Shown: positions 9,027 through 17,734 of the stretch, in pieces | Numbering within the stretch: the first letter of the stretch is position 1 | How the letters are laid out: each line of letters begins with the position of its first letter | NCBI GenBank assembly: GCA_019429105.1 | Contig: JAHYJE010000015.1 | Location: forward strand, 1 to 64,000 | Reading direction: 5' to 3' | Source: Syntrophobacterales bacterium | GTDB taxonomy: Bacteria > Desulfobacterota > Syntrophia > Syntrophales > UBA5619 | DNA: 64,000 nt | The notes under the pieces: model-generated | What the model saw: only the letters and a program-made list of their open reading frames with translations | Databases searched by the model: none | What the model was told of the DNA's origin: nothing | Translations under genes and position numbers: made by a program

Positions 9027-9725
9027 ATGGAACTGATTATTGAGGGGTTCAGGCAGGCCCTTTATCTGATCTTTACGCTGGATCGGGAAGTCATCGGGAT
9101 CACGCTGCTGTCGCTCAAGGTTTCGGGAAGCGCGACCGTGCTCAGCATGGTCGGCGGCATCTTTGTCGGCACAACTGTCGCGCTTGCCCGCTTTCCGGGA
9201 AGGCAGTTGGTCGTGAGCCTGATCAACACCGGGATGGGACTCCCGCCGGTCGTCGTCGGTCTCTTCGTGACGATTTTCCTCTGGCGCAACGGTCCTTTAG
9301 GTTATCTGGATATCCTCTATACGCCGACTGCGATCATCCTGGCCCAGACCGTCATTGCCGCCCCGATCGTCACGGGCATAACGCTCGCGGCCATCCAGAA
9401 CCTGCCTCCCAATCTTCGCCTCCAGATCCTCGCCCTGGGCGCCACGCGCCTCCAGATGGTCTGGCTGCTGGTGAAGGAGGCGCGCCTGCCGCTTTTGGCC
9501 GCCGTGATGGCCGGCTTCGGCGGCGTCATTTCGGAGGTTGGCGCCTCCATCATGGTCGGCGGGAACATCAAGGGCTACTCCCGTGTCCTGACGACAGCGA
9601 CGGTGATGGAGACGAGCCGGGGGAATTTCGAAATCGCCATCGCCCTTTCGGTAATTCTGATGCTGCTCTCCTTTCTTGTGAACGCGCTCCTCACGAGGAT
9701 TCAGCAGCGGGAGAGACCCCGATGA
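9027..9725 (+). CDS. tupB: Tungstate ABC transporter permease
   Basis: 232 residues, all-helical inner-membrane protein with several membrane spans; GASIMVGGNIKGYSR near residue 180 corresponds to the EAA coupling loop that contacts the ATPase. Lies 16 bases after tupA and overlaps tupC by four bases (ATGA), so the three are co-translated. Family assignment rests on this arrangement and on the TupB-like TVIAAPIVTG core. Confidence 0.9.
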   Translation: MELIIEGFRQALYLIFTLDREVIGITLLSLKVSGSATVLSMVGGIFVGTTVALARFPGRQLVVSLINTGMGLPPVVVGLFVTIFLWRNGPLGYLDILYTPTAIILAQTVIAAPIVTGITLAAIQNLPPNLRLQILALGATRLQMVWLLVKEARLPLLAAVMAGFGGVISEVGASIMVGGNIKGYSRVLTTATVMETSRGNFEIAIALSVILMLLSFLVNALLTRIQQRERPR

Positions 9726-10858
9726 GTCACGCGGGCGAGCCGGAGGTTTTACTCAAGGCCGAGAATTTGCTGGTGCGCCGGGGCGGGGCGACCGTGCTCG
9801 ACATTCCCGAACTGAACGTTTTGCCGGGACAGTTCCTTGTTCTGATCGGGCCGAACGGCGCGGGGAAATCGACGCTGTTGTTGACCCTGGCCGGTCTGCT
9901 TGCCCCGGTCCGGGGAAAGCTGCTGTTTCGCGGCGCCGGTATTGGCGCAAGGGGTTTCGACTATCGCCGCCAGATTGCGATGGTTTTTCAGGAGCCGCTT
10001 TTGTTTGATGCGACCGTCTTTGATAACGTCGCGGCGGGTCTGAAAATTCGCGGGCTGGGGAGAGCGGAAATTGGCCGGATGGTTCCCGAATATCTCGAGC
10101 GCTTCGGCATAGCACATCTGGCGAAACGTTCCGCCCGGAAACTCTCCGGCGGGGAGGCGCAGCGCACGAGCCTCGCCCGCGCCTTCGTCAACAAACCCCA
10201 GATCATTTTCCTCGACGAGCCCTTCTCCTCGCTCGACCCGCCAACCCGCGACGCCCTTACCGGCGATCTCGAGCGGATCATCCGCGAAACCGGGACAACG
10301 GCGGTTGCCTCGACCCACGACCAGACGGAGGCGCTCCGGCTGGCCAACCGTCTGGCGGTAATGGCGGAAGGACGGATCGTACAGATCGGTACGCCCGCCG
10401 AGGTGATGTACCGGCCCATAAGCGAGACCGTCGCCTCCTTTGTGGGTGTGGAAACGGTACTGCGGGGACGGGTTGTGCGGTTTGCCGAAGGGGTCTTTAC
10501 TGCTGCCGTGGAGGGGGGGGGAATCGAGGCGGTGGGGAATGTCCGGATGGGCGAGGAGGTGCTCTGCTGCATCCGACCGGAGCATGTAACCCTTTCCACC
10601 AATACCCCTACCCAGACTACAAGCGCCCGGAACGTCTTTTCCGGAACAATCCGGGAGATTACACCGCTCGGCCTTTTCCAGCGGATCCGCGTTGATTGCG
10701 GATTCGGCCTGGTCGCCTATGTGACGCGCCAGTCACTCGAAGAACTCCATCTTGAGGAGGGAATGAGAGTCACGGCCTCCTTCAAGGCAACGTCCGTCCA
10801 CGTCATCCGCCGCGGCGGCGGGACAGGAATCGCTCTTTCTGCGCCTCCCCAGCCCTGA
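9722..10858 (+). CDS. tupC: Tungstate ABC transporter ATP-binding protein with TOBE-like C-terminus
   Basis: 378 residues. Walker A GPNGAGKST (43-51), signature LSGGEAQR (about 141) and Walker B IIFLDEP (about 161) are intact. At about 240-375 there is an extra beta-rich domain of the TOBE/MOP type seen in ModC and WtpC (an IRPEHV stretch followed by a second half), which in relatives binds oxyanion and can inhibit transport. TupC proteins as I know them are often shorter, so this gene may combine transport with internal feedback. That regulatory role is inferred. Confidence 0.88.
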   Translation: MSHAGEPEVLLKAENLLVRRGGATVLDIPELNVLPGQFLVLIGPNGAGKSTLLLTLAGLLAPVRGKLLFRGAGIGARGFDYRRQIAMVFQEPLLFDATVFDNVAAGLKIRGLGRAEIGRMVPEYLERFGIAHLAKRSARKLSGGEAQRTSLARAFVNKPQIIFLDEPFSSLDPPTRDALTGDLERIIRETGTTAVASTHDQTEALRLANRLAVMAEGRIVQIGTPAEVMYRPISETVASFVGVETVLRGRVVRFAEGVFTAAVEGGGIEAVGNVRMGEEVLCCIRPEHVTLSTNTPTQTTSARNVFSGTIREITPLGLFQRIRVDCGFGLVAYVTRQSLEELHLEEGMRVTASFKATSVHVIRRGGGTGIALSAPPQP

Positions 10859-10992
10859 GCGGACCTTCTCGACTCACCAATCACGCCCCAGGTTCAGCCT
10901 TTCTGATCCCGACCGTGTTTTTTGCTCAACAAGATCATGCGGCAGTCATTATAAAAAGCGCTGAGTCCGGCGAGGTTTTGTGCTGAACTTTT

Positions 10993-11790
10993 TTATGAGG
11001 CCGCAAACCTTAAGAAAAGTGTGACAATGATCAGCGCGACCAGGACGGCGAAGGCGCCAAGATCATGCCGAAAAAAAGTGAACTCGCAAAGCGTCGTTCG
11101 CACTCCGCCGCGCTGGTAGCCCCTTGCCTCCATCGCGAGGGCGAACTCGTCGGCGCGACGAAAAGCGGACAGCAGCAAGGGGACGACAAGCGCCACGACG
11201 GCGCGGCCTCTCGGAACGAGGCCCCCGGTTGTAAAATCGGCGCCCCGCGCCATTTGCGCCATGCGGAGCTGTTCATACTCCTCTAACAGCAGCGGGACGA
11301 ACCGCAGCGCCATCGCAATCATCAAGGCAAGGTCCTGCGAGGGGATTCCCACCCTGGAAAGCGGCCGGAGCAGACGTTCAATGCCGCCGACAAGGGCGGA
11401 GGGGGCAGTGGTCAGCGTGAGAAGGGCGGCGGCCAGGATGAGGCTGGCGAACTGCCAGGTGACGTAAAGCCCGCGGAGCAGGCCCTCCTTCGTGATCCGG
11501 AGCGGCAGCGGGGCAAGAGTGAAAAGGGGAGTACCCGCGGTAAAGAGGAGATGCACGAGAAAGATCAATGCCAGGAAAAACAGCACGGGCCGGAGCGCCT
11601 CCAGAACCCGTGCGGGCGTCATCCGGGCGGCAACAACGATGGCGACGAGAAAGGCGCTGATGAGCGGTATTTCCACCGCCGTCGCCCCGAAAATGAGGAG
11701 GCTAAGCGCGACCACGGAAACGATCTTTACCCGGGGATCGAGGCGATGGAGGAGGGTATCGTCCGGCAGGTATTGCCCCAAGCTGATCAT
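10993..11790 (-). CDS. bioN: Energy-coupling factor transmembrane protein for biotin uptake
   Basis: 265 residues, hydrophobic, opening with LHRLDPRVKI, the usual start of the CbiQ/EcfT family. Two Ala-Arg-Gly motifs (MARGADF and MEARGYQ), which insert into the ATPase grooves in EcfT proteins, are present. Last gene of bioY-bioM-bioN and overlaps bioM by four bases. Biotin is assigned from the adjacent BioY. A second EcfT in the window, NikQ, serves the nickel system. Confidence 0.87.
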   Translation of the reverse strand: MISLGQYLPDDTLLHRLDPRVKIVSVVALSLLIFGATAVEIPLISAFLVAIVVAARMTPARVLEALRPVLFFLALIFLVHLLFTAGTPLFTLAPLPLRITKEGLLRGLYVTWQFASLILAAALLTLTTAPSALVGGIERLLRPLSRVGIPSQDLALMIAMALRFVPLLLEEYEQLRMAQMARGADFTTGGLVPRGRAVVALVVPLLLSAFRRADEFALAMEARGYQRGGVRTTLCEFTFFRHDLGAFAVLVALIIVTLFLRFAAS

Positions 11791-12518
11791 TCCGCATTAT
11801 CTCCCGGGGGATGAAGCCCACTTACTGTCAGGGGTCCGGGCTTGCCGAAGATTTCCTCCGGCGTTCCTGTGCGCAGGAGCAATCCTCGGTCCATGACCGC
11901 GACCCGGTCCGCCTCCGCGACGTCGCGCAGGTCGTGGGCAATGTGGATAATCGCCATCCCCTCCAGGTTCAACCGCCGGATGATCGCGAGGATCCGTTCC
12001 CGGCTTGCCGCATCGAGATAGGCGGTCGGTTCATCAAAGGCGATGTAACGGGGGTTCATCGCCAGCACCCCGGCAATAGAAAGGAGGCGCTTCTCCCCGC
12101 CGGAAAGTGTATGCGGGGCGCGTTTCTCAAACCCCGTCATTCCAACCATCTCCAGTGAAACAGCGACGCGCCGGCGTATCTCCGGGGCGGGAAGGGCGAG
12201 GTTACCCGGGCCGAAGGCCACGTCTTCTTCCACCGTCATCCCGACTATCTGGCTGTCCGGGTTCTGAAAGACCATTCCCACCCGCCGCCGGATCTCGCGG
12301 ACGGAGGAGCCGTCGGTCGTCAGCATCCCGTCCACGCAGACCGTTCCGGAGGCCGGAAACAGGAGGGCGTTCAGGTGCTTGATAAGCGTGGTCTTGCCGC
12401 AGCCGTTCGGCCCGATCAGGGCTGCATGTTCGCCCTCGGCAATCTCGAGGCTGATTCCCCGGAGAGAGTCGGGGGCTGCGGCTTCGTAACGGTAAACCAG
12501 GTTTTCGACACGAATCAT
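11787..12518 (-). CDS. bioM: Energy-coupling factor ATPase for biotin uptake
   Basis: 243 residues. Walker A GPNGCGKTT, a Q-loop in MVFQNPDSQIVG, signature LSGGEKR and Walker B IAFDEPTAY are intact; FQNPDSQ is typical of ECF ATPases. Overlaps bioY upstream and bioN downstream by four bases each, showing a tight operon. Energises the BioY-BioN complex at the inner membrane. Confidence 0.87.
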   Translation of the reverse strand: MIRVENLVYRYEAAAPDSLRGISLEIAEGEHAALIGPNGCGKTTLIKHLNALLFPASGTVCVDGMLTTDGSSVREIRRRVGMVFQNPDSQIVGMTVEEDVAFGPGNLALPAPEIRRRVAVSLEMVGMTGFEKRAPHTLSGGEKRLLSIAGVLAMNPRYIAFDEPTAYLDAASRERILAIIRRLNLEGMAIIHIAHDLRDVAEADRVAVMDRGLLLRTGTPEEIFGKPGPLTVSGLHPPGDNAE

Positions 12519-13060
12519 GGGAGCTGTCCGTGCAGGCGTTCCCGGAGTTTGATCGCGATCCAGGCAGTCAGGACGATCTTGAGCAGGTCGCCCGCGAGAA
12601 AGGGAAGAACGCCGACAGCCAGCGCCTTCGGAAGCGGCAAACGGGCAATGAGGCTAAGCTGCAAAACACCCAGCGCATACACGACCGCCGTTCCGGCAAC
12701 GAGCGATACACAAAGCCACGCAAAGCCGGGCCGCTCCTTGAGTGCGGTGAGTTTGCCGATGACGAAGGCGGCGACGACGAAGCCGATCAGATAGCCGCCG
12801 GTTGGTCCGAAGAGCACGCCGATCCCCGCCTTGCCGCCGGCAAATACCGGCAGACCAATGATGCCGAGGAGGAGATAAACCACCTGGCTGAGCGCCCCGA
12901 GACGTCCCCCGAGCAGCGTTCCGGCGAGACCGAGAAACAGGGTTTGGAGGGTGATCGGCACCGGCGGGAGCGGGATGATGATGTAAGCGCCCACGGCGGT
13001 CAGCGCCCCGAAGAGAGAGGCATAGACCATGCCGCGGAGGGAGGTCTGTTCTGGATTCAT
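12515..13060 (-). CDS. bioY: Biotin transporter S-component BioY
   Basis: 181 residues, six predicted membrane spans. The PLPPVPITLQTLF block and GPTGGYLIGF are hallmarks of BioY, the substrate-binding part of the biotin ECF transporter. First gene of the biotin unit, 63 bases after nikO, so it may be read through from the nickel operon. Imported biotin would serve carboxylases and acyl-CoA decarboxylases; no biotin synthesis gene is in the window. No BirA operator was recognised. Confidence 0.92.
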   Translation of the reverse strand: MNPEQTSLRGMVYASLFGALTAVGAYIIIPLPPVPITLQTLFLGLAGTLLGGRLGALSQVVYLLLGIIGLPVFAGGKAGIGVLFGPTGGYLIGFVVAAFVIGKLTALKERPGFAWLCVSLVAGTAVVYALGVLQLSLIARLPLPKALAVGVLPFLAGDLLKIVLTAWIAIKLRERLHGQLP

Positions 13061-13123
13061 TTTGGGCCTTTCAATCGGTGTCGAGTGTATTTTCTGCGAG
13101 CATACCGCTCTCCCGCCGGATTT

Positions 13124-13885
13124 TCAATCTTTAATTGCACCGGGACAGACTTCCCGCCGCTGGAGCGACAAAGGCAGTTCCAGGCTGTTTGCTTCGAGAA
13201 ACGTCTGGTTGGAGAGGATCTCCGCCGCCGGGCCGTCGGCGACAACCCTGCCGCTGCCGATCACAATGCAGCGCTCACAGACATCGAGGATCAGATCGAG
13301 GTCGTGGGAGGCGATGATCTTGGAGTGTTTGAAGGTCTTGAGCAGCGTAATCAATGAGCGCCTTGACCGCGGGTCGAGGTTGGAGGCGGGCTCGTCCATC
13401 GCCAGGATATCCGGTTCCATGGCCATCACCGCTGCGATGGCGACAGCGCTCTTCTGTCCACTCGACAGATGGTGCGGCGGTTTGTCCTGCAGATTGAGGC
13501 TGTTGACCATAGCGAGGGCCTTTTGCACCCGCTTGCGCACGGTCGCCTCATCCATCCCGAGGTTGAGCGGGCCGAAGGCGACATCGTCAAAAACGGTCGG
13601 CATGAAGAGCTGGTCATCCGGATTTTGGAAGACGATTCCGACCTTCTTCCGGATCTCCTGCCGCGTTTTTTTGTTCAGGGGCAGATCGCCGATGGTGATC
13701 GAACCCGCAGTCGGCAGCAGGTAGCCGTTCATCTGCTGGAGAAGCGTGGATTTGCCCGCCCCGTTGGCGCCGACGACACCGACGGATTCGCCGTGGGTGA
13801 TCCGGAAATTGATCCCGTTGAGCGCCTCCGTTCCATCGGGATAGCGGTAGGAAACATCTTTGAATTCAACTATATGATGGCTCAT
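13124..13885 (-). CDS. nikO: Nickel ECF transporter ATPase
   Basis: 253 residues with Walker A GANGAGKST, FQNPDDQLFMPTV, signature LSSGQKS and Walker B ILAMDEPAS. Its ATG shares one base with the nikQ stop (TAATG), so translation is coupled. By sequence alone CbiO (cobalt) and NikO (nickel) are hard to separate; nickel is preferred because a NikR-type repressor gene lies immediately upstream of the operon. Confidence 0.85.
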   Translation of the reverse strand: MSHHIVEFKDVSYRYPDGTEALNGINFRITHGESVGVVGANGAGKSTLLQQMNGYLLPTAGSITIGDLPLNKKTRQEIRKKVGIVFQNPDDQLFMPTVFDDVAFGPLNLGMDEATVRKRVQKALAMVNSLNLQDKPPHHLSSGQKSAVAIAAVMAMEPDILAMDEPASNLDPRSRRSLITLLKTFKHSKIIASHDLDLILDVCERCIVIGSGRVVADGPAAEILSNQTFLEANSLELPLSLQRREVCPGAIKD

Positions 13886-14691
13886 TAAAACAGCTCCTGC
13901 ACGACCCGGCCGAGCTTCTCGGCAACGGGGAAAAAGCGGAAAACTCCCAGAGAGGCGATCATCGCCGACAGGAACAGCAGATCGGAAAGCGCAATATGGG
14001 ACTGTTTGAGGGTCGGGATGTCTCCCTGAAACCCCCGGGAGAGCATGGCGTAATAGATCCTTTCAGCGCGGTCCACTGTGCGCAGAAAGAGGATCCCGAT
14101 CAGGCGCACGAACATCTTCATGCCTGCGCCGTGCGACCCGAAGGAACGCATCTCCCTGGCCCGGATGATCCGCATCGCCTCTTCCATCAGGACAAAGAGG
14201 TAGCGATATAAAAAGAGGAGCTGCGAAACAAACAGGGCCGGAACGCCCAGACGCCGGAGCGCATGGCAGATACCCGGAAACGACGTCGTCGCGATCAGCA
14301 GCAGCGCCGCGCTGACCGTTAGCGCAAATTTCAGTAAAATCGCAAGAAAAGAGAGCCAACCGGCAGACACAGCAAAACCGAAGAGGACAACCGCCGTTTG
14401 CGTGTCCAAAAGCGGATTAAAGATGCCGATAAAAAATGCAAAGGGCGAAACAATGAGGATCTTTCTGAGCAGGAACCGGACGGGGATTGCGCCGACGGTT
14501 AAAAGCAGCGCTGGAAACAGAAAGAACGGCGCCAGCGCGGCGACCTCATACTTGGGGAAGGAGACAACGGTGAACAAAAACAGGATGGTGGCAATCACCT
14601 TGGCCCGCGGGTCGAGACGATGGACGAAGGAGCCCCCGTAGGAGAGCCGGTCCAGCCGGCCGATATCGAAATAGCGCGCATCAAAGGTCAT
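13885..14691 (-). CDS. nikQ: Nickel ECF transporter transmembrane protein
   Basis: 268 residues from ATG 14691 (MTFDARYFDIG), which overlaps the nikMN stop as ATGA; the open frame extends further upstream, but only into nikMN. HRLDPRAKVIAT is the CbiQ/NikQ opening and LSRGFQGD the C-terminal coupling motif. Several hydrophobic spans. Couples the NikO ATPase to the NikMN substrate-capture component. Confidence 0.87.
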   Translation of the reverse strand: MTFDARYFDIGRLDRLSYGGSFVHRLDPRAKVIATILFLFTVVSFPKYEVAALAPFFLFPALLLTVGAIPVRFLLRKILIVSPFAFFIGIFNPLLDTQTAVVLFGFAVSAGWLSFLAILLKFALTVSAALLLIATTSFPGICHALRRLGVPALFVSQLLFLYRYLFVLMEEAMRIIRAREMRSFGSHGAGMKMFVRLIGILFLRTVDRAERIYYAMLSRGFQGDIPTLKQSHIALSDLLFLSAMIASLGVFRFFPVAEKLGRVVQELF

Positions 14692-15734
14692 GGTTGCGCA
14701 TCTTTGCCTCGGCAGGAGCGGATGCTGACGCCGATAAGCACGATAATTCCGAGCACGGCAGCAGCGCCGACCAGCCCGGATACGGAGGTTCCTGTCCCGA
14801 CGTTCGGCCAGGATGGAGGGGGTTCCGGTTTTTCCTGATAATTTTTCCCCCGCTTGAAGCCGTAATCCGGCAGGAAGGCCGTCTTTTGCTGAATTGTCTT
14901 GAGCGCCCGCGCAATCCCCTTTTCCGTGTCCCGGAGTTCGCCGTTGCCGGTCACCTTTGCTATCGACCATTCGAGCCCGTCAGGATTGGTTGAGGCAAGC
15001 AGGGAAAGCACCCCTCCGGCGAACACCGCCAACGCCGCGAACGTGATCAGCACCCTCCGCAGCGAAAGTGTCGCGCCCGGCAGCCGGGAGGGCGCCATGC
15101 TCTCGAGAAGTTCCGGCCGGGCGTTCTGCACATAGCTGATAACCCCTGCCGTCACAATGCCCTCCACGAGGCCGATGGCCAGGTGGATCGGCTGCATCAG
15201 CAGGGTAAAGGCGCCAAAGGGCAAATCGCTGTTCCCCGACAGCAGCGTCTCCAGCACGACGGAAAAGGCGCCGAGTTGCAGGGCAAGAATGACGCTGATC
15301 ATGGAGGCGGCCAGAATCCGCCCGCGCTGGTTGCTGTTGCCAACCCATGGTTTGTAGATAAACGGGTAGATGAGAAAGCAGGCGTAGAAGCCCAGATTCC
15401 AGATATTGCAGCCGAGCGCCAAAAGTCCGCCGTCGGCGAAGAAGAGCGCCTGGACCGTGAGCACCGAGGCCATGACGAGAAAGGCCGCATAGGGGCCGAG
15501 GATGATGGCGAGGATCATCCCGCCTGCCAGGTGTCCGCTAGAACCAGTTCCGGGAATCGTGAAATTGATCATCTGCGCGGCGAAAATAAAGGCGCCGAGC
15601 ACCCCCATCAGCGGGATCATTTTGTCATCGAGCTGAACCTTCAGCTTCTTCGCGGCATATCCTCCTGCCACTGCCGTTGTGGCCCACAAGGTCGTCCCCA
15701 CGGCGGGGGAAAGCAAAGCATCCGCCATGTGCAT
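14688..15734 (-). CDS. nikM: Nickel transporter substrate-capture protein, NikM-NikN fusion
   Basis: 348 residues from ATG 15734, preceded by AGGAG at good spacing. The N-terminus MHMADALL keeps His2, which with the amino group binds the metal in CbiM/NikM. Residues 1 to about 220 are CbiM/NikM-like, with seven or so membrane spans. The remainder contains a PDGLEWSIAK (PDGLE) segment and a terminal membrane helix, the part that is a separate NikN/CbiN protein in other organisms. Fusion of the two is known in NikMN systems. Divergence from cobalt transport cannot be proved from sequence; the adjacent NikR supports nickel. Confidence 0.87.
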   Translation of the reverse strand: MHMADALLSPAVGTTLWATTAVAGGYAAKKLKVQLDDKMIPLMGVLGAFIFAAQMINFTIPGTGSSGHLAGGMILAIILGPYAAFLVMASVLTVQALFFADGGLLALGCNIWNLGFYACFLIYPFIYKPWVGNSNQRGRILAASMISVILALQLGAFSVVLETLLSGNSDLPFGAFTLLMQPIHLAIGLVEGIVTAGVISYVQNARPELLESMAPSRLPGATLSLRRVLITFAALAVFAGGVLSLLASTNPDGLEWSIAKVTGNGELRDTEKGIARALKTIQQKTAFLPDYGFKRGKNYQEKPEPPPSWPNVGTGTSVSGLVGAAAVLGIIVLIGVSIRSCRGKDAQP

Positions 15735-15825
15735 TTTGTCCAATCTCCTTCCTCTCGCAGGCACTCCGAAAAGTCGCATCCCTGAGGAGTTCTGCCTGCA
15801 AAAAACAACCGGTTTATTCTCCCGC

Positions 15826-15882
15826 AATCCGTTGCGGCGCCGGATTATGCCATGAATGCAACATTCGTAACACGACTACGAA
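15826..15882. promoter_or_regulatory. Candidate operators between nikR and nikMN
   Basis: Two dyads: AATCCG-9-CGGATT (15826-15831 with 15841-15846) and TTCGTA-7-TACGAA (15864-15869 with 15877-15882). They lie between the nikR stop and the nikMN start and could bind NikR. Neither matches the enterobacterial GTATGA-N16-TCATAC site. The TTCGTA arms recur upstream of tupA with a different spacer. Confidence 0.35.
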
Positions 15883-15895
15883 AAAAAATAATGCC

Positions 15896-16312
15896 CTACT
15901 CGATATCCCTCCCGGTGCTGGACATGCTCAAGGTCGCATGGCGGACCCCCTTGATGGAGCGGAGCGCATCGGCCAACCGCTGCACATCCTCCGCCTTGCC
16001 GCGGGCGGCCAATATTTCCAGGCAGTTATGGTGATCGAGGTGGATGTGCTGGGTAGAGATGATCACCTCCTGAAAGTCATGCTGGGTATCGGTTACCCGG
16101 CACATGATGTCTCTTTTGTGGTGGTCGTAGATGAGGGTGATGGCGCCGGCCACATCGCACCCCCCCTGCCACTCCCGCTCGACCAGTTCCCGGCGGATCA
16201 TATCCCGCAGGGCCTCCGAGCGGTTGGTGTACTGCTTTGCCCGGATCAGGTCGTCAAACCTGTCGAGGAGATTTTTTTCTAAGGACACCCCAAAACGAAC
16301 CAGCTCCGACAT
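15896..16312 (-). CDS. nikR: Nickel-responsive transcriptional regulator NikR
   Basis: 138 residues. The second of two adjacent ATGs (16312) is chosen because GGAGG is five bases upstream of it. An N-terminal ribbon-helix-helix (VRFGVSLEKNLLDRFDDL) binds DNA, and the ACT-like C-terminal domain carries the nickel site: His in DTQHDF, then HIHLDHHNC, matching His87, His89 and Cys95 of E. coli NikR. First gene of a minus-strand series leading to the nickel transporter about 160 bases away. Expected to repress nikMNQO, and perhaps itself, when nickel is sufficient. Confidence 0.93.
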   Translation of the reverse strand: MSELVRFGVSLEKNLLDRFDDLIRAKQYTNRSEALRDMIRRELVEREWQGGCDVAGAITLIYDHHKRDIMCRVTDTQHDFQEVIISTQHIHLDHHNCLEILAARGKAEDVQRLADALRSIKGVRHATLSMSSTGRDIE

Positions 16313-16415
16313 CATTTCCTCCGTGTTACGCTGCAGCGGTTTGTGACACACACTGCCGACGTTGTCAAGCCTTTTTCCAAGGAAACCGGCAACAATCTGT
16401 CTCTGACCCCGGTTT

Positions 16416-17051
16416 TTACCGGATAAAGTTGGTAACCACCTTCTCTTCTTTGGGGGGCGGCATGATTTTGTCGGCAGTGGCCTCCTGCATCTTTAACAAC
16501 CAGGCCATATTCTTGCCCAGCACCCTCATGATCTGTGCCCCTTCGTCATCCTTTATTGCTTCGCCGGGAGTTCGGCCATGTATCACATTCCAATACCGCG
16601 ATGTGGCAATGATCATTTCGGAGTAGGTGAGATAATGGGTCAAACTATCCAAAGCCGCAGAACCGCCTGTCCTGCGCACCGCTACGACTGCCGCGGCAAC
16701 TTTATGACGAAATAAATTCCCGTTCGAGCCGGCGACAAAGAACATGCGGTCCAGAAAACTTTTCATCGTACCCGGTATCCCCGAGTAATAGACAGGCGCG
16801 CCCAGGATAATGCCATCGGCTTGTTTGACTATCTGTATTAAATCGTTCAGTTCATCAGATTGAATAGAGCATTTTTCATCTTGACTTATGGCGCATTTTC
16901 CGCAGGCAATGCAGCCGTGGATCATTTTATGGCCGATGGGTAGTATCTCGAACTCGATGCCGGCGGCTTTAAGTTCATTGCCGACCATGCTTAGTGCATG
17001 AAAAGTGTTGCCCTCTTTGTGGGGACTTCCGTTAATGGCGATTACTTTCAT
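16416..17051 (-). CDS. Iron-sulfur flavoprotein / NADPH-dependent FMN reductase family
   Basis: 211 residues from ATG 17051; a GTG four codons earlier is possible. INGSPHKEGNT is the FMN-binding loop, and CIACGKCAISQDEKC (near residue 48) is the compact cysteine cluster of archaeal and anaerobic iron-sulfur flavoproteins that binds a 4Fe-4S centre. GAPVYYSGIPGTMKSFLDR covers the flavin. Predicted cytoplasmic electron-transfer protein, possibly dealing with oxygen or quinones; the substrate is unknown. Separated from nikR by about 100 bases. Confidence 0.87.
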   Translation of the reverse strand: MKVIAINGSPHKEGNTFHALSMVGNELKAAGIEFEILPIGHKMIHGCIACGKCAISQDEKCSIQSDELNDLIQIVKQADGIILGAPVYYSGIPGTMKSFLDRMFFVAGSNGNLFRHKVAAAVVAVRRTGGSAALDSLTHYLTYSEMIIATSRYWNVIHGRTPGEAIKDDEGAQIMRVLGKNMAWLLKMQEATADKIMPPPKEEKVVTNFIR

Positions 17052-17122
17052 TGATTGCAGCACCCCTTGTCCTTTCTATCTCTGAAAAGATATTGTTATT
17101 TTGTCGGGAAAAATCAGCTCCC

Positions 17123-17368
17123 TCACTTCAGCGAATCAAACAGGTATTCCAGCCCGTTGACCTTTATTTCATAGACGGTGCGCAACATTTTCCCCAGTTC
17201 CCCTTCCGGGAAGCCTTTCTGGGAAAACCAGACAACATAGCGCTCCGGCAGATCAACGAGGCGATATCCCGCATATCTCCCGAAGGGCATAGTTGCCTGA
17301 GCCAGCTTCAGGAAGGCATCCGCATCCTGACGAAGAGGCGGAGAAATTATTTGCTCATCTGCAGTCAT
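17123..17368 (-). CDS. DUF3820 family protein
   Basis: 81 residues. MPFGRYAGYRLVDLPERYVVWF and KGFPEGELGKML are the defining blocks of DUF3820, small conserved proteins of unknown function. Length matches the family. Seventy-one bases downstream of the flavoprotein's upstream region and on the same strand, with only a weak ribosome-binding site. No functional inference can be drawn from neighbours. Confidence 0.8.
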   Translation of the reverse strand: MTADEQIISPPLRQDADAFLKLAQATMPFGRYAGYRLVDLPERYVVWFSQKGFPEGELGKMLRTVYEIKVNGLEYLFDSLK

Positions 17369-17450
17369 TAAATATTCTTACCAGCGCTTACCGCGTGTTT
17401 TGAACCATTCCGCCCCATGCTCATGACCGGTCAACAATAATCAGCGTCAG

Positions 17451-17633
17451 CTAATTTTCTGCCTTCTCCTCCGGCGCCGGTTCGGCTGTTTCCGCGTCTG
17501 CCGCGGGAGCGCCCGTTTGCAGATTCTCCTTCTGCTGCTTGGCGGCAATGCGTTTTGCCGTCTTTTCCAACTGTTTTTGCTGGCGTGCTTTTTCTTTTAC
17601 CTGCTTGCCATAGCTGTACATGGATTTTCCCAT
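17451..17633 (-). CDS. Small lysine/glutamine-rich protein
   Basis: 60 residues from ATG 17633 (MGKSMYSYGKQVKEK); AAAGGAG lies seven bases upstream, whereas the earlier in-frame ATG is too close to it. The first two thirds are basic and helical (KARQQKQLEKTAKRI); the tail is Ala/Glu/Pro-rich and acidic. Resembles small charged proteins of unknown function common in deltaproteobacteria. May bind nucleic acid or ribosomes, but that is a guess from charge alone. Confidence 0.6.
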   Translation of the reverse strand: MGKSMYSYGKQVKEKARQQKQLEKTAKRIAAKQQKENLQTGAPAADAETAEPAPEEKAEN

Positions 17634-17734
17634 CGTCATGCTCCTTTTTTACTAAACCGTTATCATCTTGCCTGAAAACACGGCAGGTTCGGCTAATGGG
17701 TCAACCCAGCGGCGCCTCACCCCTTGCTTGTAAG

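Noticed and set aside
15735-15895. Canonical NikR operator GTATGA-N16-TCATAC
   Set aside because: Not present in this form; only other dyads were seen and are listed as tentative.
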